Assembly (NCBI RefSeq): GCF_000725495.1
Contig: NZ_JNZD01000028.1
Location: 93,898-157,897 of the forward strand
Direction: 5' to 3'
Origin: Streptomyces aureus
Lineage (GTDB): Bacteria > Actinomycetota > Actinomycetes > Streptomycetales > Streptomycetaceae
DNA: 64,000 bases
In this document: piece after piece, positions 55,201-62,721 of the stretch
Layout: every line of letters begins with the position of its first letter
How positions within the stretch are numbered: position 1 is the stretch's first letter
Translations under genes and position numbers: made by a program
The notes under the pieces: model-generated
The model's input: only the letters and a program-made list of their open reading frames with translations
What the model was told of the DNA's origin: nothing
Databases searched by the model: none

Positions 55201-55563
55201 GACATCGTCTTCCGGAGGAGCGTCGCGCATCACAACGCGCAACCGGTGGGCGGTTGCGCCCGCGCCGGGGCCGTCCCGGTCGGCGACTGCAGCCGCCGCG
55301 AGGCGGTCCAGCCTCAGTCCGCGGGCGTCGGACGTGAACGTCGTGTATGCGAGGGGGCTTTCCTCGTCCGAGTGCTTGAACTGGGTCCGCTCGCGGGATC
55401 CGTCGGTGGTGATCACCGTGAGGTCGTCGAAGCGGTCGTCCGTCACCAGTTTCTCGTCCACATGGACCCTGGCGATCCCACCGAGCAGCAGGTCGACGAT
55501 GCGCCCTGCCTCCATCAGATCCTGGTACTCGTACCCGCGGTGCGCGGCAGTCAGTTCACTCAT
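49219..55563 (-). CDS. Giant nuclease-STAND NTPase defence protein, 2114 aa
   Basis: ATG 55563 (SELTAAHRGYEYQDLMEAG follows) is chosen over an upstream in-frame GTG. Residues 8-70 have the dsDNA-endonuclease look of Cap4/DUF4297: GYEYQ, then FDDLTV (Asp46/47), then RTQFKHSD (Gln61-x-Lys63). The STAND core has P-loop TGSPGQGKSW (Lys about 319), Walker B VALVVDGLDHV near 405 and a wHTH-like region. Residues 650-1400 are helical repeats; a Pro/Ala linker lies near 1420; residues 1440-1900 are more helical repeats; the last 150 are beta-rich (TPTLWLRTTLCLTPGAPLTL, GCAVVIRPDLLDVL). Avs-type systems recognise phage proteins through such repeats and then cut DNA. At over 2100 residues it is unusually long. 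Confidence 0.8.
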   Translation of the reverse strand: MSELTAAHRGYEYQDLMEAGRIVDLLLGGIARVHVDEKLVTDDRFDDLTVITTDGSRERTQFKHSDEESPLAYTTFTSDARGLRLDRLAAAAVADRDGPGAGATAHRLRVVMRDAPPEDDVLNAVMVPASSGDLPFLAGMNTTLLRFDAEALLRGFDLPARGRRKAGNIFEFLTSGDKAVPRENLEWLCEHLVVEVNAPAMTTDLLRPGPAEELLLQRVHGELGAGIYPNQGRSPVDVAEALIRTVRSARQRGTDVTPRELLRQAQLRSDLGALVRANPVNRALEVARPATVSVLAEAAATAAASGGVLLVTGSPGQGKSWACQQLVDQLSSDGWLVAEHYCYLGDADGDQLTRVVTETIFGSLLGRLAESDPDLVQEQRPRFAADAQALIAAVEAALGKDPDRRVALVVDGLDHVTRVQGGRTRRANPSLALAAVLGSLSLPAGSILIVLSQPGDHLVPLQDAGAASVAVPPLTAHECRALAQRIGLVPAVDEERAESLLTDDHDVTDFLNALQERSGGNALYATYLCREVYLRPETVTKAAAVVRALPAYQGSLEGYYTHLYETLGAEADVVADIIALLGMSVTREELGEIIPDRVHRIDSALKVLAPVLSETAGPGEIRVYHESFARYLRLGYENDPGALESTLALIATWLAEKGLFDDSRAFRRLLQILAEAGRDTEVLDYIGRDFVTCAVATAHPASAITDNLATGVRCAARTANWPLVARYVELARAAQTFEFERFDAVLVEFADVPIALMGAQKLADRLMYDGRTVMPARAGLQMCAVLDAAGAVAPWHEYMTAHDHEAESDNTSYGAESDQAVELAYLRGRLRLSATDQGTGEQPHQVGPGRPVSLDHIAEWLDERSDQAAADAVVKTLLDTVGIEAVTDLVPRLAMGGPVCLALAEQIAEGPVPGTATSAGNWAQKAAELGYVMGTAHRLLALGVGAADLAAELAPGEASTARDTLFALTYDVQNEQVRWSPETVARWLDALAITARTDPIALDAAPALVQGPGWYPCWLRYAIALARAEAAEAPTRSVLVIEALDLLATDLNPFTGKPRACDLYPIHPLIEESVRRAAALVSDQEWPQAWRTLIHVSREISVSLRGEMGGPLPADTLLTIAVEFTTPARQADVDEAVRSESLQQAGGLFYSDLARYHLIHARLALTADDLAEAEELWLAACRFLVAYGWRKDITVYEVLDPLPALVAADPARGRARVARIQPLCERLVNHTDGKETRAARPQWWSVLARADPAALATFAATGLLSDCNGPNTLLHGAREDLWDAWSDTVDPVAATALRLTLNTPLLQGDAALLDRLAQAIGPATPDDVPQLLRLALSRADERQANRDSSVDETRPADAQLVAELNAVAERIGAPQLTPLPEPPVTDEPHNRPTAPVPAQPTPAPASPAAPSHAPSEPVGLIRVLRAWHRSPYEAGAPQHTLEQMTDLLGNSLLDLATQGQTDEAAQVLRAIAGPFDFRDGPLLLRRLADKLHQNGHDAVAAEAYALTWVRTRGQGGWLNFGGETALDALRTASQLDSTLTHRVITEEVEAVVGSGRYGTHGITQALIFAFTHQALALPPNRSLDMAFALWDEAATVIESRAPRVHDSDDPQHPYRAPDNDIGIPVPGDLDLAFTTAALAALAHADREGKRRAMVATRYLIALRPEATAPAVALALEQLSDPASLMWLLCLLQELQPAAQPIVDHCQHALEALARGPLLTVRALARRLLTDAAGVPMGPSEPAALNPPSRLWISAAQEDSQKDRFVKGMVAEVARARLNEAEQLQPGLIPAVLAKVRYEFDTERTIQRNKAQLRANRSADEDELPNAYLALEEAIEEAIQTVAASSRAYRLSQGLGASDPALWEDQLATVLTDDPRIPLAFEEARWPRPNLQPPPGSYDPSSQDTTQAGTTTETISTRPLAQAPVLTGQTLPGWRILASAEERKFLSPKTRTIGLTTGSFSGPQVTNTGNPQGSVFAFSEGDLEEWTPRPSGHNPAADAPPATPLLGLDRTMISAADAAQGLGLPGFALTPTLWLRTTLCLTPGAPLTLDDDRGPALRLICWRTEYERSTYRLPWPRTTGCAVVIRPDLLDVLSERAPAPIVIQDIVTRHTAEST

Positions 55564-55784
55564 GTCGGCCGCATTCTTCCCGGTCGAACATCCGGCTGGC
55601 GCGGAAGTGACCAAACCGCGGCGAACGCTCCGGATCTGGGTCTGGTAGCGACCGGTCTATGGCAGCGCAGAGGGTGGGCCGGGCACTTTGGGGTCTGCCC
55701 AGCGGCCCGCTCACGGCAGTTCTTCCTACTTGAAGCGGGCGATCGGCTGTGTGTGGCGGGCATCGGGAGCTATAGTCCGGTCAG

Positions 55785-55876
55785 GGCCGGAGGTACTTCG
55801 GGTACGGCGATTCATCATCGCACCGGCTCACCAGGAGGAGACCGGGGTTCGAGTCCCCGCCCGGCTTTCGAGCCGG
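55785..55876 (+). ncRNA. tRNA-like structured segment (pseudo-tRNA or decoy)
   Basis: A perfect T-arm-like hairpin (CGGGG, loop TTCGAGT, CCCCG, 55843-55859) is followed by CCCGGCT, which pairs 6 of 7 with GGCCGGA at 55785-55791. Between them are a tiny GTAC/GTAC hairpin and an anticodon-like arm GCGA-TTCATCA-TCGC (CAT anticodon). The variable region is about 20 bases and the D-loop far too small, so it is not a normal tRNA. A second hairpin, CCGGCT-TTCG-AGCCGG (55861-55876), overlaps its 3' end. It lies between two minus-strand defence genes. Confidence 0.35.
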
Positions 55877-55924
55877 TTCGTTCAGTTGGCAGGACACCTC
55901 CACTCTCCCTTCTTCACTCCGACA

Positions 55925-57940
55925 TCACGGGCGGTCCAGACCGGTCGATGTGGGACTGGTCAGGTGCGTCAGATTCAGGCCGCGGGCGCCCTTGTGCTCA
56001 AGATCCTCAAGGATGGACTTCTGGCGTGTGCCGAGGTCGCTGACAACCTTGCTTGCCTGGTCCCTGGTGCTTGCGTGCTGGTACCAGTTGCCGAGGACCT
56101 CCAATGTGAGATCGACCAGGGCCCGTCCGCCCAGCGCGTCAAGTGTCCCGGTCTCGGATTCGAACCGGCCTTCGTGCAGCGCGGTGTTGCGGGTGGCGTA
56201 GAGCCATTCCAGCGCTGCTTTGAAGCGGCCCTCGACTTCCTTGATCCACTCTGTGGTGGCCTCAGTGTCGGAGAGGCGCTGCTGCCAGGTTCGCACCACG
56301 TGGGCGGCCCATCCTCCGACGGCGCGGGTCAGGTCATCGAGCGCGCTGATGGCCTCCGCAAGGTCTGCGGGCACTACGGGGGGCGGCGCCAGGACGTCGA
56401 GCCAGCGGTTGACGTCCGCGATTCGTCCACGCCCGCTCGCCTCCGTCCAGCGGTCAAGCACCTCCAGCGGCTGGCGAAAGGCGGCCTCGGCCGCCGCGCA
56501 CTCGCGCGTGCGAGCCTCGACAGCCTTCCGGCACGCTTCCTCAACCTCTTGGAGCTGGGGCGGGACCGTGCGGCCCTCGGCCGTTGCCCGGTCGTATTCA
56601 CGCAGCACTTTTGCCCTGCGCTGCTCAGCGGAGGCGAGCGCACTGGTTGCGGCAGTGTGCCTTCCGAGCGCCGCCACGCGTAGCTCCTGGTAGGCGGAGG
56701 TCACCTGCTGGCGCAGGGCCTGCAGGCTCAAGGTCTTCGCGAGGGCTTGCGTTTTGGACTTCAGGCCCAGTGCCTCGAGGGTCGCCCAGCACAAGCCCGT
56801 GCTGGCCGTCAGGCCCTGGGTGGACCGGGCGATGTGAGCTGTTCGCATGCCTTCGCGCAACTGCGGTGGCCAGTGGCGGGTCAGCGGCTTCGCCGCAGCG
56901 GGGGCGGACAGGCTTCCCGCGAAGCGCCTCGTGCTCCCCGTAGTCTCCCCGCAGACCAGGGTCTCTTCGCCCAGACGCAGCTCGGCGAGACGGTGACCGG
57001 CCACGTACTGGTCCAACAGCTCTGCAGCCTTACGGCGACCAATGAGCATCGCCGCGCCGTGATCGCAGGCAGGCACCCGGAACGTCAACAACACCGCTTT
57101 GGAGCTGCCGCCCGCCCACTTCCCCCGCTGTTTCATGCGCTCCTTCACCAGCGTGGCAAGGGCGGCCAGTTCGGCCTTCCCGTAGGCCCACTTCTCGGGC
57201 AGCCCATCGACCGGGAACTGAACGCAATCGGCGCCCGCAGGCATCAGCCGGCCTGCGGTGGCCAGCCCGGCAGCGCCCTCCACCACCACTACCACTCGAA
57301 AAGGCGCCGCTGCCGGGAGCAGCACATCGACCAGGTCCTTGCCGCCAATCGGGTCTGGCCAGCGCAGGAGGGCGTGCACGTCGTCGAGTAGGAGGTCGTA
57401 GTTCCGCTCGCTCGCCAGACACAGCGCCGCTGCCTCGGCGGCAATCCACGCCAGGCACTCGTCCGACGGCGGTGACTGCCAGGCGTGCGCCGTGAGGTCG
57501 GCGATCGCGTCCTGGAAATCGCGCCGGTGGCCGTCCACCACCTTCGCCAGCGCACGACACTGCGCAGGCTGCTTCAACTTCCCGGCACCGTCATTCACGA
57601 TCTTGTGGAGGAAGGACTTGGCATCGGCGAGACGCTGATCGGACGCGGCGAAGGCGCAGACCCTGTCGACCGCGTCCTTCGCGTCGATCTGGATCCGGAA
57701 AGCCCGGTCCTCGTAGGGCTGCGCCGCCTGGGCACTGGCCGCGGTACCGCGGGAATGCAGGACCGCGTGCGCCCTGGAGAGCGCGACCGCAGCTGTGCCC
57801 GGGGAGGCGGCGTGCTGAGTGAGCAAGCCACGCGGATCCAGTGCACGCAGGATCCCGCCCAGTAGAACCTGCTGGCCGTCCCCGATCCCTCGCTGCGCGA
57901 AGCGCTGGACCAGTTCAGCTTCCGCTCCCACATTCGACAT
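55925..57940 (-). CDS. 671-aa protein with C-terminal HEPN-like motif
   Basis: ATG 57940 has GGTAGGG about 9 bases upstream. The N-terminal half is helical with a P-loop-free alpha/beta centre (VVVVVEGAAGLATAGRLMPA). A coiled coil lies at about 420-500 (ALASAEQRRAKVLREYDRAT, QEVEEACRKAVEARTRECAA). Near residue 600 the sequence is ALEWLYATRNTALHEGRFES, where RNTALH is Rx4H as in HEPN/ApeA-type RNases, followed by DLTLEVLGNWYQHAS. It shares strand with the giant nuclease-STAND gene, 361 bases downstream. An RNA-cutting abortive-infection role is inferred. Confidence 0.6.
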   Translation of the reverse strand: MSNVGAEAELVQRFAQRGIGDGQQVLLGGILRALDPRGLLTQHAASPGTAAVALSRAHAVLHSRGTAASAQAAQPYEDRAFRIQIDAKDAVDRVCAFAASDQRLADAKSFLHKIVNDGAGKLKQPAQCRALAKVVDGHRRDFQDAIADLTAHAWQSPPSDECLAWIAAEAAALCLASERNYDLLLDDVHALLRWPDPIGGKDLVDVLLPAAAPFRVVVVVEGAAGLATAGRLMPAGADCVQFPVDGLPEKWAYGKAELAALATLVKERMKQRGKWAGGSSKAVLLTFRVPACDHGAAMLIGRRKAAELLDQYVAGHRLAELRLGEETLVCGETTGSTRRFAGSLSAPAAAKPLTRHWPPQLREGMRTAHIARSTQGLTASTGLCWATLEALGLKSKTQALAKTLSLQALRQQVTSAYQELRVAALGRHTAATSALASAEQRRAKVLREYDRATAEGRTVPPQLQEVEEACRKAVEARTRECAAAEAAFRQPLEVLDRWTEASGRGRIADVNRWLDVLAPPPVVPADLAEAISALDDLTRAVGGWAAHVVRTWQQRLSDTEATTEWIKEVEGRFKAALEWLYATRNTALHEGRFESETGTLDALGGRALVDLTLEVLGNWYQHASTRDQASKVVSDLGTRQKSILEDLEHKGARGLNLTHLTSPTSTGLDRP

Positions 57941-58035
57941 GACCGCACCCTACCTTTCTGCGAGTGGCGAATTGCCCTCCCGAGCTGGGCAGTTGGTCTC
58001 GCTAAGTCCCAGCGCCCGTCTTCAAAGGGATTTGC

Positions 58036-58172
58036 CCAGAGTAGAAATAACGCGAGACCGCTGCCCCGTAGGAGGTGGCGGTCTCGTCATACCTGGTGCT
58101 GATCCGCAGAAGCTGTTGAGTCGGTCGAAGCAGCGCTCGACGACGTTGCGGCTGAAGCTCTGCCGGTCGAAT
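58036..58172 (-). pseudogene. IS5-family transposase C-terminal scrap, frameshifted
   Basis: The minus strand reads FDRQSFSRNVVERCFDRLNS and, after a one-base shift, RISTRYDETATSYGAAV. This is the NVVERCFNRLK...TRYDKTA end of IS5-type transposases. Only the last ~45 codons remain. Confidence 0.65.
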
Positions 58173-58267
58173 GCTGGAAGGCCGACCATCGGTGTTCGAC
58201 GCGGACACGTCCGACGAGGGCTTCTCCACATACTCGCTTCAACAACGAGATCCCAACGAGCACCTGC

Positions 58268-58357
58268 CATGACCGCGACGAGCACACTGAGCCCGGCGTT
58301 CGTCGCGACCTTCCCGACACCGATGGAACCGGCAACTCTGTACGTCTCCATCTCCTA
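58268..58357 (+). pseudogene. N-terminal scrap of a DUF6527-like protein
   Basis: ATG 58268 reads LSPAFVATFPTPMEPATLYV then SIS and a stop after 29 residues. The opening matches the DUF6527 type as I recall it, where the chain continues into a Cys-rich zinc region. That part is missing. Confidence 0.4.
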
Positions 58358-58868
58358 GGCAACGTGCGGCCGCGTTCCGTTGGGGGAGTAGCGGTGGACC
58401 ATGTCCAGGCTGTCGGTGTTGTCGAAGATCGACGGTCAGGGGGTACGGCCGCCACTCGTGCAGTGCCTCTCGTACCAGGGGGGCTGGTGATACTGGCTTG
58501 ATTGCTGGTGAGGGAACTCAGCTGTTGGGCCAGTGCCACAAGAGCCTGTCCGATCTGGTCGGGTCGATCGGTGGGGATCCACTAGATGACGTGGTAGCGC
58601 CAGCTGGGTCCTGCCGACGCCGCCCACGTGGTTGTCCCTGCGAAGGCGCTTGCTCAGTGGTTCCAGAAGGTTCACGCAGCTGGTGAAGTTCGGGTTGTGC
58701 GGAGGGACGTTGCCCCAGAGACATGGCCCTCGAGGCGGCAGCGTTGAGGACTGCACCGGCCTCGTAGCGTAGTAGGGGCGGTATGAGACACCTTCTCGTC
58801 TCGTCCGCCCCTTGTATGGGTGGAAGGTCGCGATGCCCGGGGCAGATACGGGGCACCTCCGCTCCTTG

Positions 58869-59117
58869 TCACTCGGGCTTGGATGCCGGCGGGTGCCTGC
58901 CCCATTCGATGTCTGTGACCCGGCGTACTTCCAGTACGTGGCTTTCCAGTTCTAGGGCGGTACGGGCCTGATGCGCCGACCGTGCAGCAATGTGCAGGAC
59001 GTCGATCTGGCCGGTCTCGCTCGGGTCGGTGAGCGATTTACGCTCAGGCAGGAGCGCTGCCTCCAGGGTTTCCAGGCGAGAGCGCAGGCCCGTGAGGCTC
59101 TCTGCGAGCTCGTTCAA
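58869..59117 (-). CDS. Small coiled-coil hypothetical protein, 82 aa
   Basis: The frame can start at TTG 59117 (reading NELAESLTGLRSRLETLEAA). It is a helical, Leu/Glu-rich coiled coil followed by SETGQIDVLHIAARSAHQAR and ALELESHVLEVRRVTDIEWG. The start is weak and the protein might be the tail of a longer lost gene. No family is recognised. Confidence 0.4.
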   Translation of the reverse strand: MNELAESLTGLRSRLETLEAALLPERKSLTDPSETGQIDVLHIAARSAHQARTALELESHVLEVRRVTDIEWGRHPPASKPE

Positions 59118-59510
59118 GCGGTGCCCGCGGGCCCGCTTGAACAGCGTCCCGCTGTTCGGACGGGTGCGGGTGTCAACGTGTTCCGGGCTACAGCCTGCTA
59201 CAGCAGCCCGCGCTGCCGTCCAGGCCGCGTGCCGCGTACGCCGTCACCAGCCCCAGCCCCAGACCCCGCCAGCCGCCGGTGAATCCGCCGGCCCTGACGT
59301 GATCCCCTAACCACGCCTGGGCATCCAGGCGGGCGGGCGAGGCAGCCCGGGCATGCCGCCGCGCCGCCAATCAACGCACGAGACTCCGCAGTCTCACACC
59401 CTCCGACTCAGTGCCGGACCGTGATGTCCAGCTGATGCCCAGTCCCCGGGGACCTCCAGGCTGTCCACGCTGAGTGGACAGTTGAGGATGAGATCTGTTC
59501 GCTTCGGTGG
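59118..59510. other. 390-base gap without a clear gene
   Basis: A minus-strand run near 59190-59370 (GGFTGGWRGLGLGLVTAYAA) has coding-like composition but no supportable start or context. Confidence 0.25.
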
Positions 59511-61970
59511 TCAGACGTTGACGCCGAAGTCCAGGGCGATCCCTCGCAGGCCTGACGCGTAGCCGTGGCCCACGGCGCGGAATTTCCACTTTCCGTGGAA
59601 GCGATACAGCTCGCCGAAGAGGACGGCTGTGGCTGTCTCTGCGGAGAGGCTGTAGCGAGCGATTTCATGGCCACCGTGAGGAGCGATGCGGATGTAGGCG
59701 CCGCGGACCTGGCTGAAATTCTGGCCTCGGTAATCGGCTTCGTAGATAGAGACGGGAAAGACGATCCTGTCGAGGTCGGCTGGGAGGGCGGCGAGGTCGA
59801 CGAGGATTCTCGCTTGGTCGCCGCTCTTCACGGGTTCGCCGCTATGGAGGATAGAGCCGTCCGGGGTGCGCAGATTGTTGAAGAAGACGAAGTAATCGTC
59901 CGAGTAGACCGTGCCCCCCGCCGTTCCGATTGCGGACGCGTCCACTTCGAAGTCTGAGCCGTTGTGGTCGGGGGTCTGCCAGCCCAGGCTGACGGCGAGT
60001 GTGATTCCGGAATCCTGTGTCGTCACTTCGACGTTGCCACCCTTACGGAGCAACACGGATGCTGCGGCGGACTGAACGGCCAAGAGGCCTGCTTCTACGA
60101 GATCCGCTACAAGAGTCCTGGCAGTCGCAGGGGGAAGGGAAAGCTGCTTGGCGATGCGGCTGATGGTGTGCGGCTCCCGGCAAAGATTACAGATGCGTTG
60201 GTGTTCGGGCAGGTGCCGGAGCGGCGAGGCGTCGGCTGTCGTGCGAACGACGGTATCGGGCGGAAAAGCATGGCGCGATCGTGCGGAATCTCCGTCGGCC
60301 GTTGCGTATGGATGTACGTGATTTTCGTCCTTGGCTGTGCTGGTTCCCTCTTCGCCTTCACTGGTCAGCAAACGTGCCGGTCGTGGACGTGGGGGGAGAG
60401 AGGCTTCACGAGCGGCAGATCCTTCGCGCTGGCGGTGTGCGCGCTCGATTGTTGCAGCGCTGGCGGGCCGGAGGCGGCGCAATTCCTCTGCCAGAGGCGG
60501 TAGTTCGTCCAGGGAGCGGTCCCGGCAGGCTGCGTCCAGGATCCAGCGAGCATCGTGCTCGTCCACTTGTGTGAGGACCTTCAGGACCTCCAACGGGGGG
60601 CAGTCTCTTCCGGCAGCACCGAGAACCCGGTACGCCTCGGAACCTTGCCCCGCATCGCGCAGACACGTCACAGCCTCGACGATGGACGATGCCGGCCACG
60701 ATCGCGCCATCTGATTCAGGATCTGGTAGAGCTCGGCATCGCGTTCGAAGCGGCGCAGTCCGCTAACAAGCGCGGGCACGTCGCCAGGTGGAGTGTTGGC
60801 TGCCACATCAAAGATCAGTTGGGTGGCCTGGCTGGCCAGGCCACCCTCGTGTAGTCGAGCGGCCGCCCGCAGGGCATCCGCGATGGAGAGCGTCTGGCCT
60901 GCCCTGCGGATAAGGCTCTGAGCCTGGGCCTGTTCCCCCGGGCCGTTCACCAGCAACTGGATGTTGGCGAAGACCCCTTCCGGGGTCAGGATGGCATCTT
61001 CTGCGGGGGACATGGGGGCATTGTCCGAGACGTTGTCCGGCGTATCTTCCGAGGCAGGGGGGTTGTCCGGGGGGTTGTCCAGGTGAAGTTCGCTGGCGAG
61101 CTGGTCGAGGCGGTCGGCTCGGTCGTCCAGATGCCGGGCAGCCCTGGAGAGAGCCAGATCGATGTCGTCGACTTCGACGTCGAGCGGCGCCTGCACTGCC
61201 GGCATCGTCGGTTCTGCTTCTGTGGTAGCGGTGGCGTCGGGTAGTTCACCGCGCAGTCGTTCGAGTTCCTCGGTGAGGAGCCGGACTTGTTCAGCAGCTT
61301 CTTCGGCGAGCTGGTCTGCCTTCTGACGCTCAGCTTTGGCTCGTGCCAGTTCCGTTTCGGCCGTGTCGCGTTGCTGCTCGCTTCTGGCCAAGCGCTCGTA
61401 GACCTGTTTCACGGGCTCTGCTGCGAGGTCAGAAACGCGGAGGCGGTCGCGTTCCCGATTCAGTGTGGTGATGTCGCGCTGGAGCTTGTCCACCATGGCC
61501 AGCAGGATGAGCACCATCTGATTGGCGTCGTTGCGTTCATGCTCCAGCTGCTGCTGGCGTTCCAGGGCTCGTAAGAGCCGGTCGGAGATTTCCAGTGATC
61601 GCTGTTGCACGATCACCAGCTGGCTCGCGGGGCCTGTGGACGTTGTCGGTGCAGCGCCTGCGGTACGCGCACGCTGCCGGGTGACGTCAACCGCATCGAG
61701 GAGCTGTCGCTGCGTGACGTCGCTGGATGAACAGATGTCCGCGACAGCCTCGATGAAGTCCTGCCGAAGCGCCACGCCGGCCAGCCGGTCGGACAGTGTG
61801 CTGCGACCAGGAACCCGCCCGTCCGTGAAGTGGTCTGGCGTCAGCCGGCTGTGAATGTCGTCCATGCGCAGGCTGGCGTTGTCCAGCCACTGCCTCAGCA
61901 ACGTGGCGACAGCATTGTCCTCAGCGGACTGTCCCTTTAACGGTCCCCACGGACGCGTCCGTCTTCCCAC
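59511..61970 (-). CDS. HTH-coiled coil-DUF742-TerD fusion protein, 819 aa
   Basis: GTG 61970 follows GGGGGG. Residues 15-100 form an HTH-like domain (STLSDRLAGVALRQDFIEAV). Residues 120-245 are a coiled coil (ERQQQLEHERNDANQMVLIL). Residues 330-530 hold helical repeats (SLIRRAGQTLSIADALRAAA). Around 585-640 lies a DUF742-like winged helix (RICNLCREPHTISRIAKQLS, ARTLVADLVEAGLLAVQ). Residues 650-819 are a full TerD domain (GITLAVSLGWQT, TVYSDDYFVFFNNLRTPDGS, FPVSIYEADYRGQNFSQVRG) ending WKFRAVGHGYASGLRGIALD. TerD is a calcium-binding stress/conflict domain. Its fusion to DUF742 and HTH in one chain is unusual; the role is probably signal-dependent scaffolding or regulation. Confidence 0.85.
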   Translation of the reverse strand: MGRRTRPWGPLKGQSAEDNAVATLLRQWLDNASLRMDDIHSRLTPDHFTDGRVPGRSTLSDRLAGVALRQDFIEAVADICSSSDVTQRQLLDAVDVTRQRARTAGAAPTTSTGPASQLVIVQQRSLEISDRLLRALERQQQLEHERNDANQMVLILLAMVDKLQRDITTLNRERDRLRVSDLAAEPVKQVYERLARSEQQRDTAETELARAKAERQKADQLAEEAAEQVRLLTEELERLRGELPDATATTEAEPTMPAVQAPLDVEVDDIDLALSRAARHLDDRADRLDQLASELHLDNPPDNPPASEDTPDNVSDNAPMSPAEDAILTPEGVFANIQLLVNGPGEQAQAQSLIRRAGQTLSIADALRAAARLHEGGLASQATQLIFDVAANTPPGDVPALVSGLRRFERDAELYQILNQMARSWPASSIVEAVTCLRDAGQGSEAYRVLGAAGRDCPPLEVLKVLTQVDEHDARWILDAACRDRSLDELPPLAEELRRLRPASAATIERAHRQREGSAAREASLPPRPRPARLLTSEGEEGTSTAKDENHVHPYATADGDSARSRHAFPPDTVVRTTADASPLRHLPEHQRICNLCREPHTISRIAKQLSLPPATARTLVADLVEAGLLAVQSAAASVLLRKGGNVEVTTQDSGITLAVSLGWQTPDHNGSDFEVDASAIGTAGGTVYSDDYFVFFNNLRTPDGSILHSGEPVKSGDQARILVDLAALPADLDRIVFPVSIYEADYRGQNFSQVRGAYIRIAPHGGHEIARYSLSAETATAVLFGELYRFHGKWKFRAVGHGYASGLRGIALDFGVNV

Positions 61971-62120
61971 GCCACCCCCCGGTATCGCGAACTACTTCGA
62001 CCTTATCCGGGCTTGTCCGGCGTGAGGACCGAACATGTAGACCGGCCCTGCCGGACCTAGTGAGAGTGGGCGCTATTCAGTCCGCCCACGGCGGCCAACC
62101 GAGCAAGCAGGAGACCAACC
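61971..62120. promoter_or_regulatory. Shared divergent promoter region
   Basis: These 150 bases separate the divergent TerD fusion and the 55-aa membrane protein genes. TCCGG-type words recur (near 62007, 62016 and 62053), with GCCGGAC, which could be operator half-sites for the HTH of the fusion protein. Confidence 0.35.
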
Positions 62121-62288
62121 GTGACTACCTATCTGCAGCATGCCTTCGACCTGGTGATCGAGGGAATCCTGACGCAGTTGCCCGCCCAGCTCATCACTGC
62201 TGCGGTCGTCGCTGCGGGCGCCGCATGGATGCGAACGCGGAAGAAGAACCGAGTACAGGCTCAGGACGCACTGAAGGATCCGGCGTAG
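62121..62288 (+). CDS. Small membrane protein, 55 aa
   Basis: GTG 62121 has GGAG 7 bases upstream. One span is predicted at about 18-36 (LPAQLITAAVVAAGAAWM), with the positively charged C-side RTRKKNR placing the tail in the cytosol. The N-terminal half (YLQHAFDLVIEGILTQ) may be amphipathic. It diverges from the TerD fusion and may be its membrane partner, or a small toxin-like peptide. Confidence 0.6.
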   Translation: MTTYLQHAFDLVIEGILTQLPAQLITAAVVAAGAAWMRTRKKNRVQAQDALKDPA

Positions 62289-62304
62289 GCAACCCCGGCC
62301 CGCC

Positions 62305-62600
62305 TCAACGCTGGGGATGCTGAACACCAGGCGCCGCCGCGAACTGGCACCCAGCTCCTGGTCGACCTTGAAGGTAGCCATCTCGCGCCGGCCGGCCGAG
62401 TGGGGTAGCTGGCCCAGGGTCTTCACCACCGGCGTCTTGGCCGTGGCGGTACCAAAGCCCCCGATGTCCACGAGCAGTCGCAGTAGGCGAAGCGCGCGGG
62501 GCGCGGCGTGAGGTAGGTCTGCCCCTGCATGGGCGGATCCCCGTCATCGACGTGGGTCCGGTGCATGGGGAAGGTGCGCCGAGAGCCCCCAAGAGTGTGC
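62305..62600 (-). pseudogene. Decayed gene of unknown function
   Basis: The minus strand has MHTLGGSRRTFPMHRTHVDD and MQGQTYLTPRPARFAYCD in one frame, then DIGGFGTATAKTPVVKTLGQ and ASSRRRLVFSIPSV in another. A frameshift and missing 3' end are implied. No family is recognised. Confidence 0.3.
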
Positions 62601-62721
62601 ATGGCGACTCTCTGCTTCTGTTCGACCGCTCATTGTCACAGGATGGTCATGGCCGACACGCCCACGCTACGGGTGTGCCAGCGTGACGGGTGATCACATT
62701 TCTGGACTTGGGGGAGATCCT

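Larger units (their letters stand above)
57941..58868. other. 900-base scrapyard region
   Basis: It contains an IS5-type scrap and a truncated DUF6527-like start, listed separately. The rest (58360-58868) has no frame I can support. Confidence 0.4.

Noticed and set aside
55785..55876. Calling a normal tRNA-Met
   Set aside because: The D-arm is too small, the variable region too long and the acceptor has a mismatch; kept only as tRNA-like.
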